A DNA stretch of 64,000 bases, from NCBI GenBank assembly GCA_029851415.1, contig CM056744.1, positions 65,094,172 to 65,158,171 on the forward strand, written 5' to 3'. Of the stretch, positions 33,535-46,010 are shown piece by piece. The translations under genes were made by a program, and so were the position numbers. The DNA comes from Eretmocerus hayati (lineage: Eukaryota > Arthropoda > Insecta > Hymenoptera > Aphelinidae). A model generated the notes under the pieces. It was not told the DNA's origin and did not search any database. It was given only the letters and a program-made list of their open reading frames with translations. Position 1 is the first letter of the stretch. Each line of letters begins with the position of its first letter.

Positions 33535-34885
33535 TTTACCTGGGTAAACGTTGGGTAAAATGCATTTTGAAAGCATGGAAAAACAGTGATTATGGACGAA
33601 TTCTCTCAATTCCTCGTGATCCGGCAATCCTCTAAACCGCGAAAAGAATGTGAAAAATGCATAGAAAAAGTGTGGGAAATTAGTGGGATATTCTTATTAA
33701 GAAGTGCCAATACCACATTCTTCCTATACTTTAGCCACATTTTTCCTATGATTACGAACGATCTCGAATCATGGGAAAAACATAGGAGCGTGTCATAAGC
33801 AATGATTTCCCTATACTTTTGCGATGACTTTGTGAAGGATACTTCGAATGGTTACTTTTTCATGAAAATTTGGGATCGTGAGGAATGTGAATTTTGACTC
33901 ACACACGCATATGTATGAATAAATATGTCAGTCTTTATTACATTCATATCATAGCATCAATTTGTCCGTTTGCGAAACACACTGGCCAGTTATTTTGAAT
34001 TAAATACTTGAAACACACACACGCATCTAATCATATACTCGCAAAAACGATATATCAGATCGAGAGTCTCAAACTTGGTCACTGCTGCCGGTAACAAAAA
34101 CAGCCCCGTCGTGCACAATTAAAAATGCTATTCAAAGAATTAGCCGCCTCAATTTCTAGTGGCAAATTGATAAGAACGTCCGCGCGATGGCTATCTTACC
34201 AAGATGTGGAGTCCTCGCTGTAGATGAAGACACAATATGAGCGTCTCTGCGCCAAGTTCGGATGTGCTGCGATGATGTGTCGTACCGTGTCGACCTGGGC
34301 GACAAGCAATCTTGGTTGGCTCTGAGTGAATCTTGCGATCGTGGCAGGACGATGCGCGGAGTCGATGAACTCGTATTCTCGTGAAGACGGCGAGTGAATA
34401 AAACGGTCAATGCTTGACGGCAAAATTTCAATTTGTATCCAAGTTTGGAACTGAAACACATTATAAGCGCGGCAATGAGCTAGCGTATGCTTGACGCGAT
34501 TCGCGGCTCCAAACACACAAACAGAATATAACAACTTACCCCGCGAACGGGTTCCAGATGCTTGTAGAGCTGTGCGGGCGGCGATAGCCTTCGTTCTGCG
34601 GACGTCGCGTCGGTCGCGGCAGCTCGCGACGATCTGATCTCTACGCGGTGTCGCGGAAATGAGGCTAGCCACAGAAAGTGCGTGGCCGAAAGCTATCGAG
34701 AACGCCCGATTGGCTCATTCACACATATCCATACATTCACATTGTCTCACACTATTCATATGCGCGACAGATTAACGGGCTCGAGCTTGCCGATCCGTCA
34801 CAACTTATCCCATGTTTTTCTCAGGTTAATTTCCTATGATTTTTTTATAATTTTTCCACGAATTTTTTCCACGCGGGAAGCTGAA
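33535..34885 (-). repeat. Dispersed repeat, copy B, split by a solo LTR
   Basis: Pieces 33535-33830 and 34803-34885 together match copy A (2746-3125) in inverse orientation. The break falls exactly at ATGACTT, where copy A reads straight through. Confidence 0.7.
33831..34802 (-). mobile_element. Probable solo LTR, 972 bp
   Basis: The insertion is framed by the duplication ACTT (33827-33830 and 34803-34806). It begins TGTGAAGGAT and ends ATCCGTCACA, i.e. TG...CA with imperfect 10-bp inverted ends. On the minus strand there is an AATAAA signal (33934-33939) about 100 bp before the end and a GGGTAAGT-like donor after the first third, which suits an LTR with promoter, R region and poly(A) site. 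A 4-bp duplication and these ends fit BEL/Pao or Gypsy LTRs. The 158-codon ORF inside (34672 to 34196) has no known domain. Confidence 0.6.
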
Positions 34886-36529
34886 AGAATAAAGTCTTCC
34901 TTATACAAATCACAGGTTTTGGGAGCAAGTGTTAATGTTCCAGTGTAGAGTGTCAGCGTTTCAAAGCAATCATTTCTTACCTTGATTTCTTTCAATAAAT
35001 GGACACTTTGATTATACGACTGGCAGCTCCATTGGTCAAAGTTTGGAGAAGAATTTGGTAACACTCTCGTCGTGACTGATGCTTGTCATTTAACAAATAA
35101 GTTTTAGCCACAACAAATCAAGGTCAAGGAGTTTTGGATCTATTATTACTGAGAGTTGTGTGAATCAAAACAGCTCCACACCAATAGTCCTAACGCCACA
35201 TTTTCTGATAAAAACGTACAACGTGTCGTGAGCCGGCTAAAACCACGACAATAATCTAATCACCAAAGGCTTGTGAGTATTTTCACTCGAAATCGTTTGA
35301 AAATAGCTATGAATCTGCTTGAATCTGCTCTGCTATCTCTCACATGACCGCAAGCAGTAGCAGAAAAATTTGATTTTCACGAATGTAAACAAACACCGTA
35401 CCGTTCAGCACGCTGACTCTTGCGTAGCAGGCTGGCCACCCGTACAGGACTCATCGCGAACCACTCCGGTACCGTCGTATTCACTGCCGTTCGAGATTTA
35501 TCTCAAGTTTTACGAGGAGTTGCGTCCAAAGGACGCATTCATCATAATCTTCAGATCCAAAAGAAGAGCGCATCGTCGCGAAAACCCCGATAAATTGTGT
35601 GATCGCGTCGGATACAAACAATTTCGGGGCAGGGTGCCCTTATTGTAGCAGACGACATCAAGATCACAATTTTAAAAAAAAACACTTTCCCAGCATAGAA
35701 TATGACTTTTGGCCACGATGCGCTCTTCGGACAGACATTTTATACGCCCATATCAAATTCCAGGTTATTCGGTTTATTATAATTTGAATTATTCTCCGAA
35801 CAGGTTGCGGGTGATTTTCCCTAAAAAATCCAATATGGCGCAGCCCTATCCCCTCGCCTTGAGAGGTATAATAAGCAATATTCTTAGTTGAGAACATCAT
35901 CCCAACCCCCAACCAGTCTCCCTGTGTCAATTCACTCCCTTTAACGTAAGTTTCTGATAACATTTATCATCATTCAATTTCCATACAACAATTCGAACAT
36001 TTTCATCCATCCAACGTTAACATAATGAACAAGTAAATTATTCCAAAAGCTTTAAAATTCCTATATCATGATAATATATTTAAATTCTCAAAATCCTTAT
36101 ATTTTCAAATGAATTGAATATTATCCTCATATTTACCACCATCTTCATGTTTTTAGATGACTTGAAATACCACATTAACAAAATTGCACACTGACACTGC
36201 TTCTCAAGATCGAACTGCTCGATTCCTCTGATCTGAACATCGTCCCTTGGCCCGTTTAGGATAACCAATACGAATGAGGTTCATTTGATCATGAGTCTCT
36301 CAGTCATTGTGACGTGAAGTTACACCTTCTCAAAATACACTTCTCAACACTCATACCACTACTATTATCATAATATATACTCAACATTATATATCGGGGA
36401 TGATAAATCATTTTCAATAGTATTTTATCTTCAATTTCAAGTATATATTATATATTATTCAAAAAGACGAATATCCTTAGAATTCTTCCGGAGTTATATG
36501 ATGGTAATACAGTAATAAGCACGTGAAAT
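34886..36529. other. Non-coding stretch
   Basis: AT-rich. Small ORFs (for example 35370-35648, 92 codons) have no recognisable domain. No gene, RNA or repeat is supported. Confidence 0.4.
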
Positions 36530-36890
36530 AAGTGTATGTGTCATGGGCTGCCTCACAAGAAAGAATTCACGAACACAAGACACAAAAATAGACGCACACA
36601 CACATGATTACATATCCATATCCTCGAGCCGGTGACAGCACGCCGTAAAATGTGAATATATTCATTATATTCGTCTAGTAAGTGTACGTGTACTGGACTG
36701 CCTCACAAAAGAGGATACTACACACATTCTCACAAAGACAAAAATCAAAATTAGACGTACACACACACGAACACAAATTCATATCTTCGAGCCGGTGACA
36801 GCACGCCGTAAAATGTGAATATATTCATTATATTCGTCTAGTAAGTGTACGTGTATTGGACTGCCTCACAAAAGAGGATCGCACCAACTC
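36530..36890. repeat. Tandem repeat, 150-163 bp unit, about 2.3 copies
   Basis: AAGTGTACGTGT...CTGCCTCACAA...GAGCCGGTGACAGCACGCC...ATTCGTCTAGT recurs at 36530, 36680 and 36843. The units differ by small indels in CACACA-rich segments. It lies downstream (minus sense) of the copia fragment and could be part of its 3' region. Confidence 0.75.
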
Positions 36891-37079
36891 ACACACACAC
36901 AGACCCACCGACCCCACCGACCCATCCACCAACCCATCAATAAATATATACAAACAATCTAAACAAATCTAGGGACTTTTACACTCGCCTAGGGACATTT
37001 GTCTTGTCAAGTTGGCAGCCCTGATTTGATTTTATGTTGGCAAGCCTGGTCTAGGGATTCCGTACGGATGAAAAGCGTC

Positions 37080-39063
37080 TTGTCGGTTAATATTGTTAAT
37101 TTGGGATAGACAAATCATGACTTTGTGATAGATTTTCATCTTCAATTCCGAAATCAACAAAATATTTTCGTTCGTCAACTTCTCCAGTAATTTCAGGCCA
37201 ATTTTTGATCGAACCTTCTCCATACGAATTACCATAAACTAATTTCTCATTAAAACGAGCATGTCTGCTCTCATAGTATTTACCCTCTTCTGGTTTTAGG
37301 GATCAATATCTTGTAGGAGTATAGCTGACCAAAACTACTTTTCTAGCTATGCCCCTGAATTTTGGGGCAATTTTCTTCTGAACTTTGATGAATACAATAG
37401 AACCAAACCTTTTTATCTAAGAAATATGAAAGCTATGATTCGGTGAAAATCTTCGCATTGGCGTTATCGTGTTATTTGACTTGTGTGGTGTTCCATTGTA
37501 CTCATAAGCAGATGTGCTTAAAGCGAGATCCCACATATTTGCTGGTAATTTAGAGTCATATAATGACATCGTACTTTCTTCTGGACAGTCTGATTAAACC
37601 TCTCGGATGTTCCATTATGCTCGGGTGTATTCGGACAAGCTAACCGCAACTCTGCTCCAAATTTGTCAAAAGCTACAATGGTATTGCTACCTGTGTATTT
37701 ACCAACTTGGTCGACTTGCAAATAACAAAATTTAGCATCATAACCTAGGACATCGCTTGCACTTCTTATGAAAAAAAAATCTAGACAATGACCAATTTGC
37801 GATTTTAATTTCATGGGATAAGCCATTGCAAGTCTTGAATAATCGTCAATAAATACTGATATGAAGCGACAGCCTTTTGGAAAGGAAATTGGGCTAATAG
37901 GGCCCATCAAATCAGAATGAACAATTTGTAATGGCTGCGTCGCTCTACTTCTTGCTGAATGGAAAGGTTACTTGTTCATTTTGGAGATGTGACGAATTTG
38001 GCAGTCTCGGATTGATTCATCAAAAATAGCTGTCTGCAGATCTTCACTCTCGGGAAAACACTCTTGAAGAGCTTTTAGGTGTTCAACTGATGCATGACCC
38101 ATCTTCACGTGCCATAACATTACTTTATGATTTTTGGTGAACTTTTCATTAATTTTTGCAAAGGGAGAATCCACGGATTCATCCTCTTGCTCAAGCATCT
38201 CATCAATATTGTTTACCGTTCGGTCCCAGATGGTCGTATCAAAAACTGAATTTTCAAGAATGATTCTACTTTGTACAGTTAATTTTGCAAATGAAAAATT
38301 TCATGAGTTGCAGTCTGGGCTTCTGAAAGATTCTCAGATGCACTATCAATCTGAATCTTTTCAATAACAATGGGCTCTACATTTCCATCAATATTTAACC
38401 GTAAAGTCGATGATACACTACGAATTACATATCTAGGCTGAGAATAAGTTGGATTTACGACAGTCGAGCTCTTTCCATGATTAGAAAAAGACGGCTCTGT
38501 TTCAGAAGATTGATTGTTCACTTTTAAATCAATTATCCAGGGAGGTTTTCGATAGATATCGCTGATGAATGTTTCATTAGAGATTGGATTGAATATTTCA
38601 ATCCATTCGTTGTCAAGATAAATGCCTGACCCCCTTTCTGCAAATCGTCTAAGTGATAGCAAGTTAACTGAGAGATCAGAAGCACAAACTACCCTATCAA
38701 GTTCAAAACTAGTATCTTGGCAAATTACATCAGTTACGCCAATACCTTGTGTAATGATATCAGCTGACGAGTCTTTGCACATTTGATCAAGCTAGTGACA
38801 GACTGATCTAGATTCTTAAAAATGATTCTAGAGTTGGTCAAATGCTCAGTGGAACCAGAATCAGCAATAAATCTTTCGATGATTTTACTCTCACTTGTAT
38901 CACTACCAATGTCTGTTCCAGCATTAGAACAGAACTTTTTACAGACGTTCAACTCACCAGTAGAAGAAGGAGCGTTATTAGGTAAGGGAGTGGCCATATG
39001 ACCTTGAGAATTCGGGAATTGGTTATTAGATGGTGGCGGTGTTGTTGATTTTGGAATGTTCTT
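37080..39063 (-). pseudogene. pol: Decayed copia pol fragment: protease and integrase
   Basis: Read on the minus strand: protease with FIADSGSTEHLT (about 38870), a GAG-pre-integrase zinc region with LWHVKMGHASVEHL (about 38110), the integrase core with [14 protein letters not shown] and [15 protein letters not shown] (37910-37518), and then the integrase C-terminal region (about 37450-37150, FGS-like and KPEEGKYYESRHARF). Frames shift between 38782 and 38734, near 38240, near 37940 and after 37518, and several stops occur. Reverse transcriptase and RNase H are absent, as are LTRs. The fragment is not the same family as the 9.8-kb copia; their protease segments differ clearly. Its upstream end continues at 44523 after a LINE insertion. 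Confidence 0.8.
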
Positions 39064-39297
39064 TTTTTTTTTTTATTGAGGCAAATTCAATCTCATCGAG
39101 ATTATTATGCACACATGTAATTGACATATTCTTAACACTAAGTGTATCTCATCAAATATACTTATACTAAACCCTCAGGTTACATTCGCTTAAGAAATCG
39201 AAAAACATTTTACATTGTTTCGAGCAAGGATTTGCAAAAAGAATGCTAGAAATCATAGGGAATTGCATGTTATTTCGGAGGATATTTTTCCGAAAAT

Positions 39298-42200
39298 TTA
39301 CTCTTTGCTTTTCGTATAATGGACACTGCCACAAAATATATGGTCTAGGTCTTGCGAATCTGCACTACATTCACATTTTGCATTACCAATTATGTTAACT
39401 TTAGCTAATGAGGCATTGAGGCTGTAGTGATCCGACCGACACCTATTGATTGTAGTGATGACGGCTCGGGGAAGTTTTAGATTCTTATACCATGGATATT
39501 TCTTGGTATCAAAGTACTTTTCGAAATAAATTTCTCCTTTTGTTGCAAAATCTTTGATCAGACTAGTATGAGTATCTTGTAAGGCTTTGTTTGCAAAACT
39601 TTCTCTAAGATCAGTGAAAGGAATACCTAAGGCCGATGAGGGTAAAATGTTCGATGCATCTTTGGCTAGCTGATCGGCGATTTCGTTACCGTCAATACCT
39701 GAGTGTGCTGGTATCCAGAAAAATTTGATTTTGTGAGTGGAAATTCTTTCAAATTCGAACAGTTTCTTTTTAATTTCATAAATATAAGGATTTACTTTGA
39801 TGTCAATTTTGGGATTCTTCAAAGATGTGAGAGCACTCTGAGAGTCTGAGAAAATGGAGTAACTGAAGTGAGGATTCTCAATTGCAAGATCAATAGCATT
39901 CATAAGGGCTACGCATTCTGCTGTGAAAACTGATGCTTTTTTATCAAGACTGGTGATAATAGACTTTTGCTGCTCCGGGCATACGGATGCGCATCCAACT
40001 GCTAAAGAATCGGATGACTTACTACCATCTGTGAAAATTGCTACGTTTCCATCTTTTCTCAAATATTCATCGATAGCATTGTTAGGGTCCACGTAATTTT
40101 TCAAAGAAGATCCGAAAAGTAAGTCTACATCTTCTACCCTTAAGAGGAGATCAAACTCACGAGTATAAAGGCTCTTGTGTTCAAGAGAACGAAAGAGCTC
40201 ACAGAATTCCTTGGATTCAGAAATTGCCTTTATTAAAATACGCTTGGATTGAACTACTTTGTTTTTTCCCAAATCGAGGATTCTCTGGAATTTGAAAATG
40301 TTTTCCTTCACGATAAATTTATTGGTTGACAGAATTTTCGAAAGGTAGCTATTGCACAAGAATTTACATCGATCTTCCAGAGAGAGTAGTTTTGACTCTG
40401 CTAATAGTACGTTTGTAGGAGTACTATTGCGATATCCGAGGGCGAGTCTAATTGCTGCATATTGGATCTTTTCTAGTTTTTCAATTTGTTGATCGGTTGT
40501 GGGGAAATAAACAAAAGACCCGTAATCTAACCTGGATCGAATGAAGCTTTTATACAGAACTATTAAGGTTTCTGGATCTGCGCCCCACCACGTACCTCTC
40601 AGGTACTTGATGATATTCAGTGCTCTCAGGCTTTTGGCTCGAATCTGTTCCAAGTGGTACTTGAAATCTAGTCTGAAGTCAAAATATATGCCCAAAAATT
40701 TGGCAAAGTTACTCGATTTAACAATTTTGCCCTGAACTGATATTTCCGTTCCACCTGGTAAGATACCACGTCGATTAAAGTGCATGAATACTGTTTTTGG
40801 TGGGCTTTATTCTAATCCTAAGGATTTCAGTTCGTTGTACATGATGTCTATTCCCCTCTCTAAGAGTTTAAGATGTGACTTGTTCTTTTGAGAGCAATAG
40901 ATTGCTATGTCGTCTGCAAACTGCAAGACCCTAATACTTTTTGGAAGATTGCGAACGATTCCCAAAACGTAAATGCAATATAGAAGGGGGCTCAAGACTC
41001 CCCCTTGAGGTACCCCTTTGAATACTTTTCTAGGCTCGTTGGCTGTCGCATCAGTGAAAACTGTTCTTTCAGAGATGATGAATTTTACAAATTCTATAGT
41101 ATTTTGCGGGCATCCAAGAGATGCAAGCTGCTCGATCAAAATATCAACGTTCACATTGTCGAAAGCACTGTCTACATCAAGAAAAGCAATGAGTACTTCT
41201 TTGTTGTTGCTGAGACCTTCCTCTACATCTAAGACTAAATTGACTAGGTTGTCCGTGGTACTCTTGCCTTTCCGTAAACCAGACTGACTCTGCGGCAAGA
41301 AACCTTCTTGTTCAGCCCACCATTGAAGTCTGTTTTTCAAAATTGTTTCATATAGTTTACACACATAGGATGAGAGCGATATCGGCCTAACACTCTTGCC
41401 ATCTGCTTTACTGATAAAGTGAATATACGACTCTTCCCATTGATTTGGATAGGAATTAGTGCGGTACATCTCATTGAAAATATCTACGAGAATGAGTTTA
41501 TAATTGAGAGAAAGCAATTTGAGTACTTCATAGTCTACTCCATCAAGGCCAGGGCTTGAGCTGGAGTTTTTGCTATCGAGGGCTAAATTGAATTCAGAAA
41601 ACTGGAAAGGTTTACTCAAAAATTCATTCTAGGCACAATTTGGCATATGAGGCTGGGTCTGGCACCATGGTGGGCTGATTTTGTTCAAGGAAACATCGAT
41701 TTTCTCTTCGTTTTGGTGGTTCTCCGAGTTGTGACTGGGCTTGACTTTGGTCCATTTATTATTCAAAATTCTACAAGTATTCCATACATAACTTTGATTT
41801 GATTGTAAATTTATTGAGCTTGCAAATTGTCTATAATCATCTCTACGTTTCTTCTTGAATAACTTCCTGGCTTCTGCGCAAGACTTTTCATACTCTATAT
41901 AATCAGCAAGTTTTTTAGTGAATCTCCATCTTTTGAATTTAGCTCTCCGCAGTCGCTTAGCTTTGTCACACTCGGAGTCCCACCAGGCAACAGGACTACG
42001 ATGAATTTTATTACTGACATCCATCTTTTTTGGTGTATTAGTTTCGATTGACTCTGTTACTATTCTCATGAAAAAATCATATTTCTCTGGAGCACTCAAA
42101 TCATCATACTCTAAACTCATAAATCGATGAAAATTTATATCGAGGAATTTTTTGACTTTTTCTCCAGTCAGTTCTGATTGATTGTAGTCGGAAGGACCTC

Positions 42201-42913
42201 TTGCGGTAACATTCTTTTACAATATTCAAGTCAATTTTGATAGGAAAATGATCAGAGCCCCATGTATCATCCTCTACTTTCAGCTCTATTTTATCGGAAA
42301 TGTTAGAGCTAGAAAAAATTAGATCCAAGTTGGAAGAACTACCTTTGTAACTTTGAACTCGAGTAATTGAATCAGGATTGTGTAAAACTAGATTCGAATC
42401 ATTTATGCAGTCAAACAATCTTTCCCCGTTAAGGTCGCTGTTTTTGCAGTTCCAACTTTGATGATGAGCATTGAAGTCACCCATGAAAATTGAGCATCTA
42501 TGATCATTAATATTATAAAAAATTTGTTCCCATTGTTCTTTAGTAAGAGTGCTACCTGGGGCTCTATAGCATACAATAAGATCGATCGTAGGTTTCAAAT
42601 TCGTAATTTTAATGCTCGCAATTTCTACAGAGCTATCCGGGCTATTTACCTGCCGCTCAACGTACGCAATATTGTTGCGAATGACGAGAAGTAATCTACC
42701 TCCCACTCTTCCGTCAGCTCGATCTTTCCTGAATGTCTTGAATCCGGCGAAATTGAACTCGGGCGTGTCGTCATTCAACCAAGATTCCACACATACGAAT
42801 ATGTCCAAGTCTTTGATGATGTTCAGAATTTCTTCTTCTTTACTCACTGCACTTCTACTGTTCCAGAAAAGAATTTTGAGATCTTTCTGAATCGTAATCG
42901 CCATTTTTATCAC
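39298..42913 (-). pseudogene. pol: LINE ORF2: APE endonuclease, reverse transcriptase, RNase H
   Basis: The endonuclease (42913-42104) shows WNSRSAVSKEE, CVESWLND, MGDFNAHH and GSDHFPI. The reverse transcriptase (about 41619-40807) shows SSSPGLDGVDYEVLK, ISLSSYVCKLYE, GLRKGKSTTDNL, AFLDVDSAFDNV, GVPQGGVLSPLLY and FADDIAIY. The thumb and RNase H (40785-39298) show YLGIYF-like FLGIYFDFRLDF, FTDGSK, TAECVALMNAI, SDSQSAL and IPAHSGIDGNEIADQLAK. The product would end in a CxC...H...C knuckle. Breaks: a frameshift near 42105-42120, TAG at 41629-41631 and TAA at 40807-40809, both stops in frame with the following segment. Catalytic residues of all three domains remain, so the copy died recently. Confidence 0.9.
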
Positions 42914-42929
42914 TTTGAGAAGAGATCGT

Positions 42930-44330
42930 TCACTGTATCATTTCTGCATCTGACTTCGATGAGCCATCTGCATCGTTCTCGGTGTCGGTAGTAGGCTGAT
43001 GCAGAAGTTTTTTCTTCGTCCGTGTAAACTGAGCTTTGAGAGCTGCATTCACAGTGCACGAGTATAGCTCATCTATGATGCTTACTAAATCATCAGCATT
43101 GCTCGAAAATTTTTCAACAAGCGATTCAATATCTTTGCTGTTTTGGGCCTCTTCCATAAACTTCTGAAATTCAGAAAATTCGAGAGAAAACTTCCAGTCA
43201 CCCAGAGCTTCCTTCAATTTGAGCAGATAATTTGAACTATCTACTTTAGGTCGATCGTTGTCGTCACGTTTTCTTTTACTGCTGGAATTTCGTTTACGTT
43301 TCGGAACCTGGAATCCATCTTTATCTACGAGAGCTGTGTTCTTATTCAAAGTCTCCTCTTGCTCAAGTTCTGCAGTGACGTTTTCTTGAGATGAAATCGA
43401 TGCTGTAGAGGATGGAGGAGGTCTTTTTAGAGAGGATGGGACTATTTTCTGGATCTCGCCGGATTGGGTCTCAATTCCATTGGTCTCCAATGCATGTGCA
43501 TTGGACTGAGTTGAGCCCTCCTTGTGTTGTGATGCACTCTCGTTGGACTGTAATGCATTCGCATTGCAGTGAGATGCATTTCCGTTGGACTGCAAAGCTG
43601 GATTCTCTAATGGTTATGTGTTTTCATTGATTTCTTGAGAACGTTCTTGAACAGGTAGATCAGTAACGCTTGGGTTGGGGCACTTGCTGGCAACATGCCC
43701 GGTTTGTTTACAGTTGTAGCAAGAGATCGAGTCAGTGCTAAGAAATACCCAATAATTCACATTGTCGTGATGAATTTGGATCGTTTGAGGTAGTTTCGCT
43801 TTGTCTTCTTCCTTGATGTATACCTGGCGCCTGAAAGAGAGTATATGCGCTCTCCCAGGCTTTGTTGCCCCCGCTCTGATTTGCTGGACGCTCGACACTG
43901 GCACTATTCCATTATTTTGCAATGCATTGACGATCACATGGTTGGGAACAAAAGGGCTGATATTAGAGATCACTACACGTTTGTTTTTTTCAATATAAGT
44001 CCTTACTTTAAGAGCAAATTTGCCCACTTTCACAACTTTGTTCACTAACTTTTCAGCCTCTGGAATACTCGACATAACAACACATACTCTTGCACCTGCG
44101 AGTTTCGAGATATATCTTATATTGATCGGTTCGGTGAATTCTTCTAAACCATCGATGTAATCATCGATAGTGGCACCCTCCATGGATTCCAGAATAATAG
44201 CTTGATCTTTTTTCGGTAGGATTTTTCGAGCTGCTGCACTCGCAAAGCTGTTTTGCCCATTAGGTTGTTGAGAATTTGAGGCTCCGGGATTGGTGCTGTT
44301 CGGGGCCATTATCCGGGTAGAGGGATGCAT
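42930..44330 (-). pseudogene. gag: LINE ORF1: gag-like nucleic-acid-binding protein
   Basis: The frame runs 466 codons with a single in-frame TAA at 43614-43616. Residues 30-200 form an RNA-recognition-like region (IRYISKLAGARVCVVMSS, VVISNISPFVPNHVIVNAL). One clear CCHC knuckle (CYNCKQTGHVASKC) sits near residue 205. Behind the stop come Gln/Asn/Ser-rich repeats, a basic patch (PKRKRNSSSKRKRDD) and a helical end. The protein coats LINE RNA. Only 17 bp separate it from ORF2, the usual tight spacing. Confidence 0.85.
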
Positions 44331-44522
44331 TTCAAGCTGCTTCAGCAGCTTGAATGCAAGATCAATGGTGTTATATGATCGAACTTCCTTAATATCACTA
44401 TTATTGCGATTACGAAGATTTATGAGTCACGTATTCGCGATGTACACTGGCTCTTGTTGACATTAGCGTGAACGAGTGCGCGGAGACACGTCTGCTCGCT
44501 ACGAGGTCTAAGACCAAACTTC

Positions 44523-44655
44523 GGAATGTTCTTCCTCGGCCACGGCCTGCACCACCACGTCCTCTGAAATTCTCAGTGTTTGTCTTATGTAGCTTCTTGT
44601 CGTCTTGTCGAGGTTGGAAATTTCTCTTGAATCCCCTGCGATTATAATCAGTCAA
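44523..44655 (-). pseudogene. Copia gag piece upstream of the LINE insertion
   Basis: The frame opens at 44655 with NRRGFKRNFQPRQDD and a Gly/Arg run (GRGGAGRGRGR), which is the basic C-terminal part of a copia-like gag. It is cut by the LINE exactly at the target duplication and resumes at 39063. The rest of the gag is missing to the right. Confidence 0.6.
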
Positions 44656-45060
44656 ATGAATTTTTGATCACATACCAGGGTGGATTTTCTCCATTTAATG
44701 CATTTGATAGAATGATCACATCAAAGTTTACCCACTCATCAATTTTTGACCACATATAGTCACGTATAGGCTGGATGCAATCTTTTTTGAATGCTCGAAT
44801 CGCCCCAATGAACTTTTGACCACCTATCAAAGGTGGATATTCATCACTCGAGGAATGGAGTTAAATTACCACATACATATAATTCTGACCACACATCAAT
44901 TTTTCACCATATATAGTCTACTACGTAGCTAGATGCAATCCTTTGCAATGCTCGAATGCTTGAATGCTCGAATTGCCCCAATATTTTTTTGGCCACCTAT
45001 CGAAGGTTGATATTTATCACTTTGTGGAATGTGGTCAAATGACCACATCAAATCCTACTC
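44656..45060. repeat. Diverged tandem repeat, about 160 bp unit
   Basis: TCAATTTTTGACCACATATAG...GATGCAATC...TGCTCGAAT...CCACCTATC recurs about 158 bp later (44740 and 44898 onward), with a partial third unit. GACCACAT and GATCACAT words are common. No coding. Confidence 0.6.
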
Positions 45061-45282
45061 GAATAAATTCTTACTTAGTCAGACCAGATGGCTGCATTCC
45101 CACGTGCCTATCCCAGCCTAAAAGAACCGACTCGACTCAGCTGTCTCAGATCGCCGATTCGGCTCAACCGACTCGGCTCGAACTAGTTTTCTCGAAATTA
45201 GTGTCTAGATCGCAACTGAAAAAGCCAGTTGTATGGACAAAAGGTTTGTTAATAAGGGTGAACCCGAAAAATGAGAAAAAAA
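45061..45282. other. Non-coding stretch
   Basis: Contains repeated GACTCGGCT/GATTCGGCT words (45120-45180) and the poly-A run next to the tRNA-like sequence. No gene. Confidence 0.4.
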
Positions 45283-45390
45283 ACAACGGGATGAGGCGGT
45301 CCGGCCGTGACCCAGACGCGAACCCACGAACGCTCGAATCGTCCGATTGAAAGTCCAGCACCTTCCCTCGGGGCCAGCGAGGATGGTTAG
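45283..45390 (-). ncRNA. tRNA-like sequence with T8 end, possible SINE head
   Basis: On the minus strand TGGCCCCGAGGGAAGG resembles a Pol III A box of a Ser/Leu-type tRNA, TGGACTTTCAATC resembles an anticodon arm, and GGGTTCGCGTCT resembles a B box (GGTTCGAATCC). About 30 bases further the strand has a T8 run (near 45272-45280), a possible Pol III stop. Acceptor and T stems do not pair well, so it is not a functional tRNA. It may be a tRNA-derived SINE or a worn tRNA pseudogene. Confidence 0.3.
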
Positions 45391-45583
45391 GAGCCTGGTC
45401 GTTACAGGCTTACTTGGAGTGTGAATCGCTATAGCTATACTCAAAGTGTACCGAGTCTCTATAGCTATATACATAGAGGATATTAGTGTGAGCGTTGCGT
45501 CGTTGCTCATATATCCACTCATACACTCGGTGAGCATGCTCGCCATCACATATGATGAGCGTATGTATATGAGTCATCAAATG

Positions 45584-45995
45584 TACTATTTTGCAACTGT
45601 GTGCGCGAAGTTGTAAAAAAATGAGACTTCTCTTCATTATTTACAGTGCGAGAAGTAATGCGTGAATGACTTCTCGCACAGTTTTACATTTACGCACTGG
45701 TGAAGTGTGCGTAAATGTAACTTCTCGCTCTAATGCATTTTCATTCACGCACAGTTCCAAAATATGATGTCACGTCATCCCTCTGAATTTGGCCTTTCTT
45801 GAAAACTTCGTTTCCAAGATAATCTTGCTCGGACAGTGGTGCATTTAATTACAACTTCGCGCACAGTTGCAAAAAATAGTATACGCAACACGTGCGAGAA
45901 GTTTCCGCACTCGTTTGGCAACACGTGCGAGAAGTTTCCGCACTCGTTTGGCAACTTGTGCGGAAATTGACCTTCTCGCACTTGTTGCGTAATAT
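45584..45995. repeat. Foldback repeat rich in GTGCGAGAAG
   Basis: TACTATTTTGCAACTGTG...GCGCGAAGTTGTA (45584-45616) returns inverted at 45850-45881. Nested smaller palindromes (TTTACGCAC/GTGCGTAAA; CGAGAAGT/ACTTCTCG) lie between. A 31-bp unit ACACGTGCGAGAAGTTTCCG... is present twice at 45888-45950. No coding. Confidence 0.65.
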
Positions 45996-46010
45996 ACTAT
46001 TCTGTTAGTA

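Larger units (their letters stand above)
39064..44522 (-). mobile_element. Near full-length I-clade LINE
   Basis: The element has ORF1 (44330-42930), ORF2 (42913-39298) and a 3' tail that appears as T13 on the plus strand at 39062-39074. The 11-bp duplication GGAATGTTCTT is at 39053-39063 and 44523-44533. It lies inside the copia fragment. About 190 bp of 5' UTR precede ORF1. The RNase H domain after the reverse transcriptase separates it from R1, CR1 and RTE elements and puts it with the I-group. Two in-frame stops and one frameshift break ORF2, and one stop breaks ORF1. Confidence 0.9.

Noticed and set aside
34196..34672. 158-codon minus-strand ORF
   Set aside because: It lies inside the probable solo LTR in a GC-rich part and has no recognisable domain.
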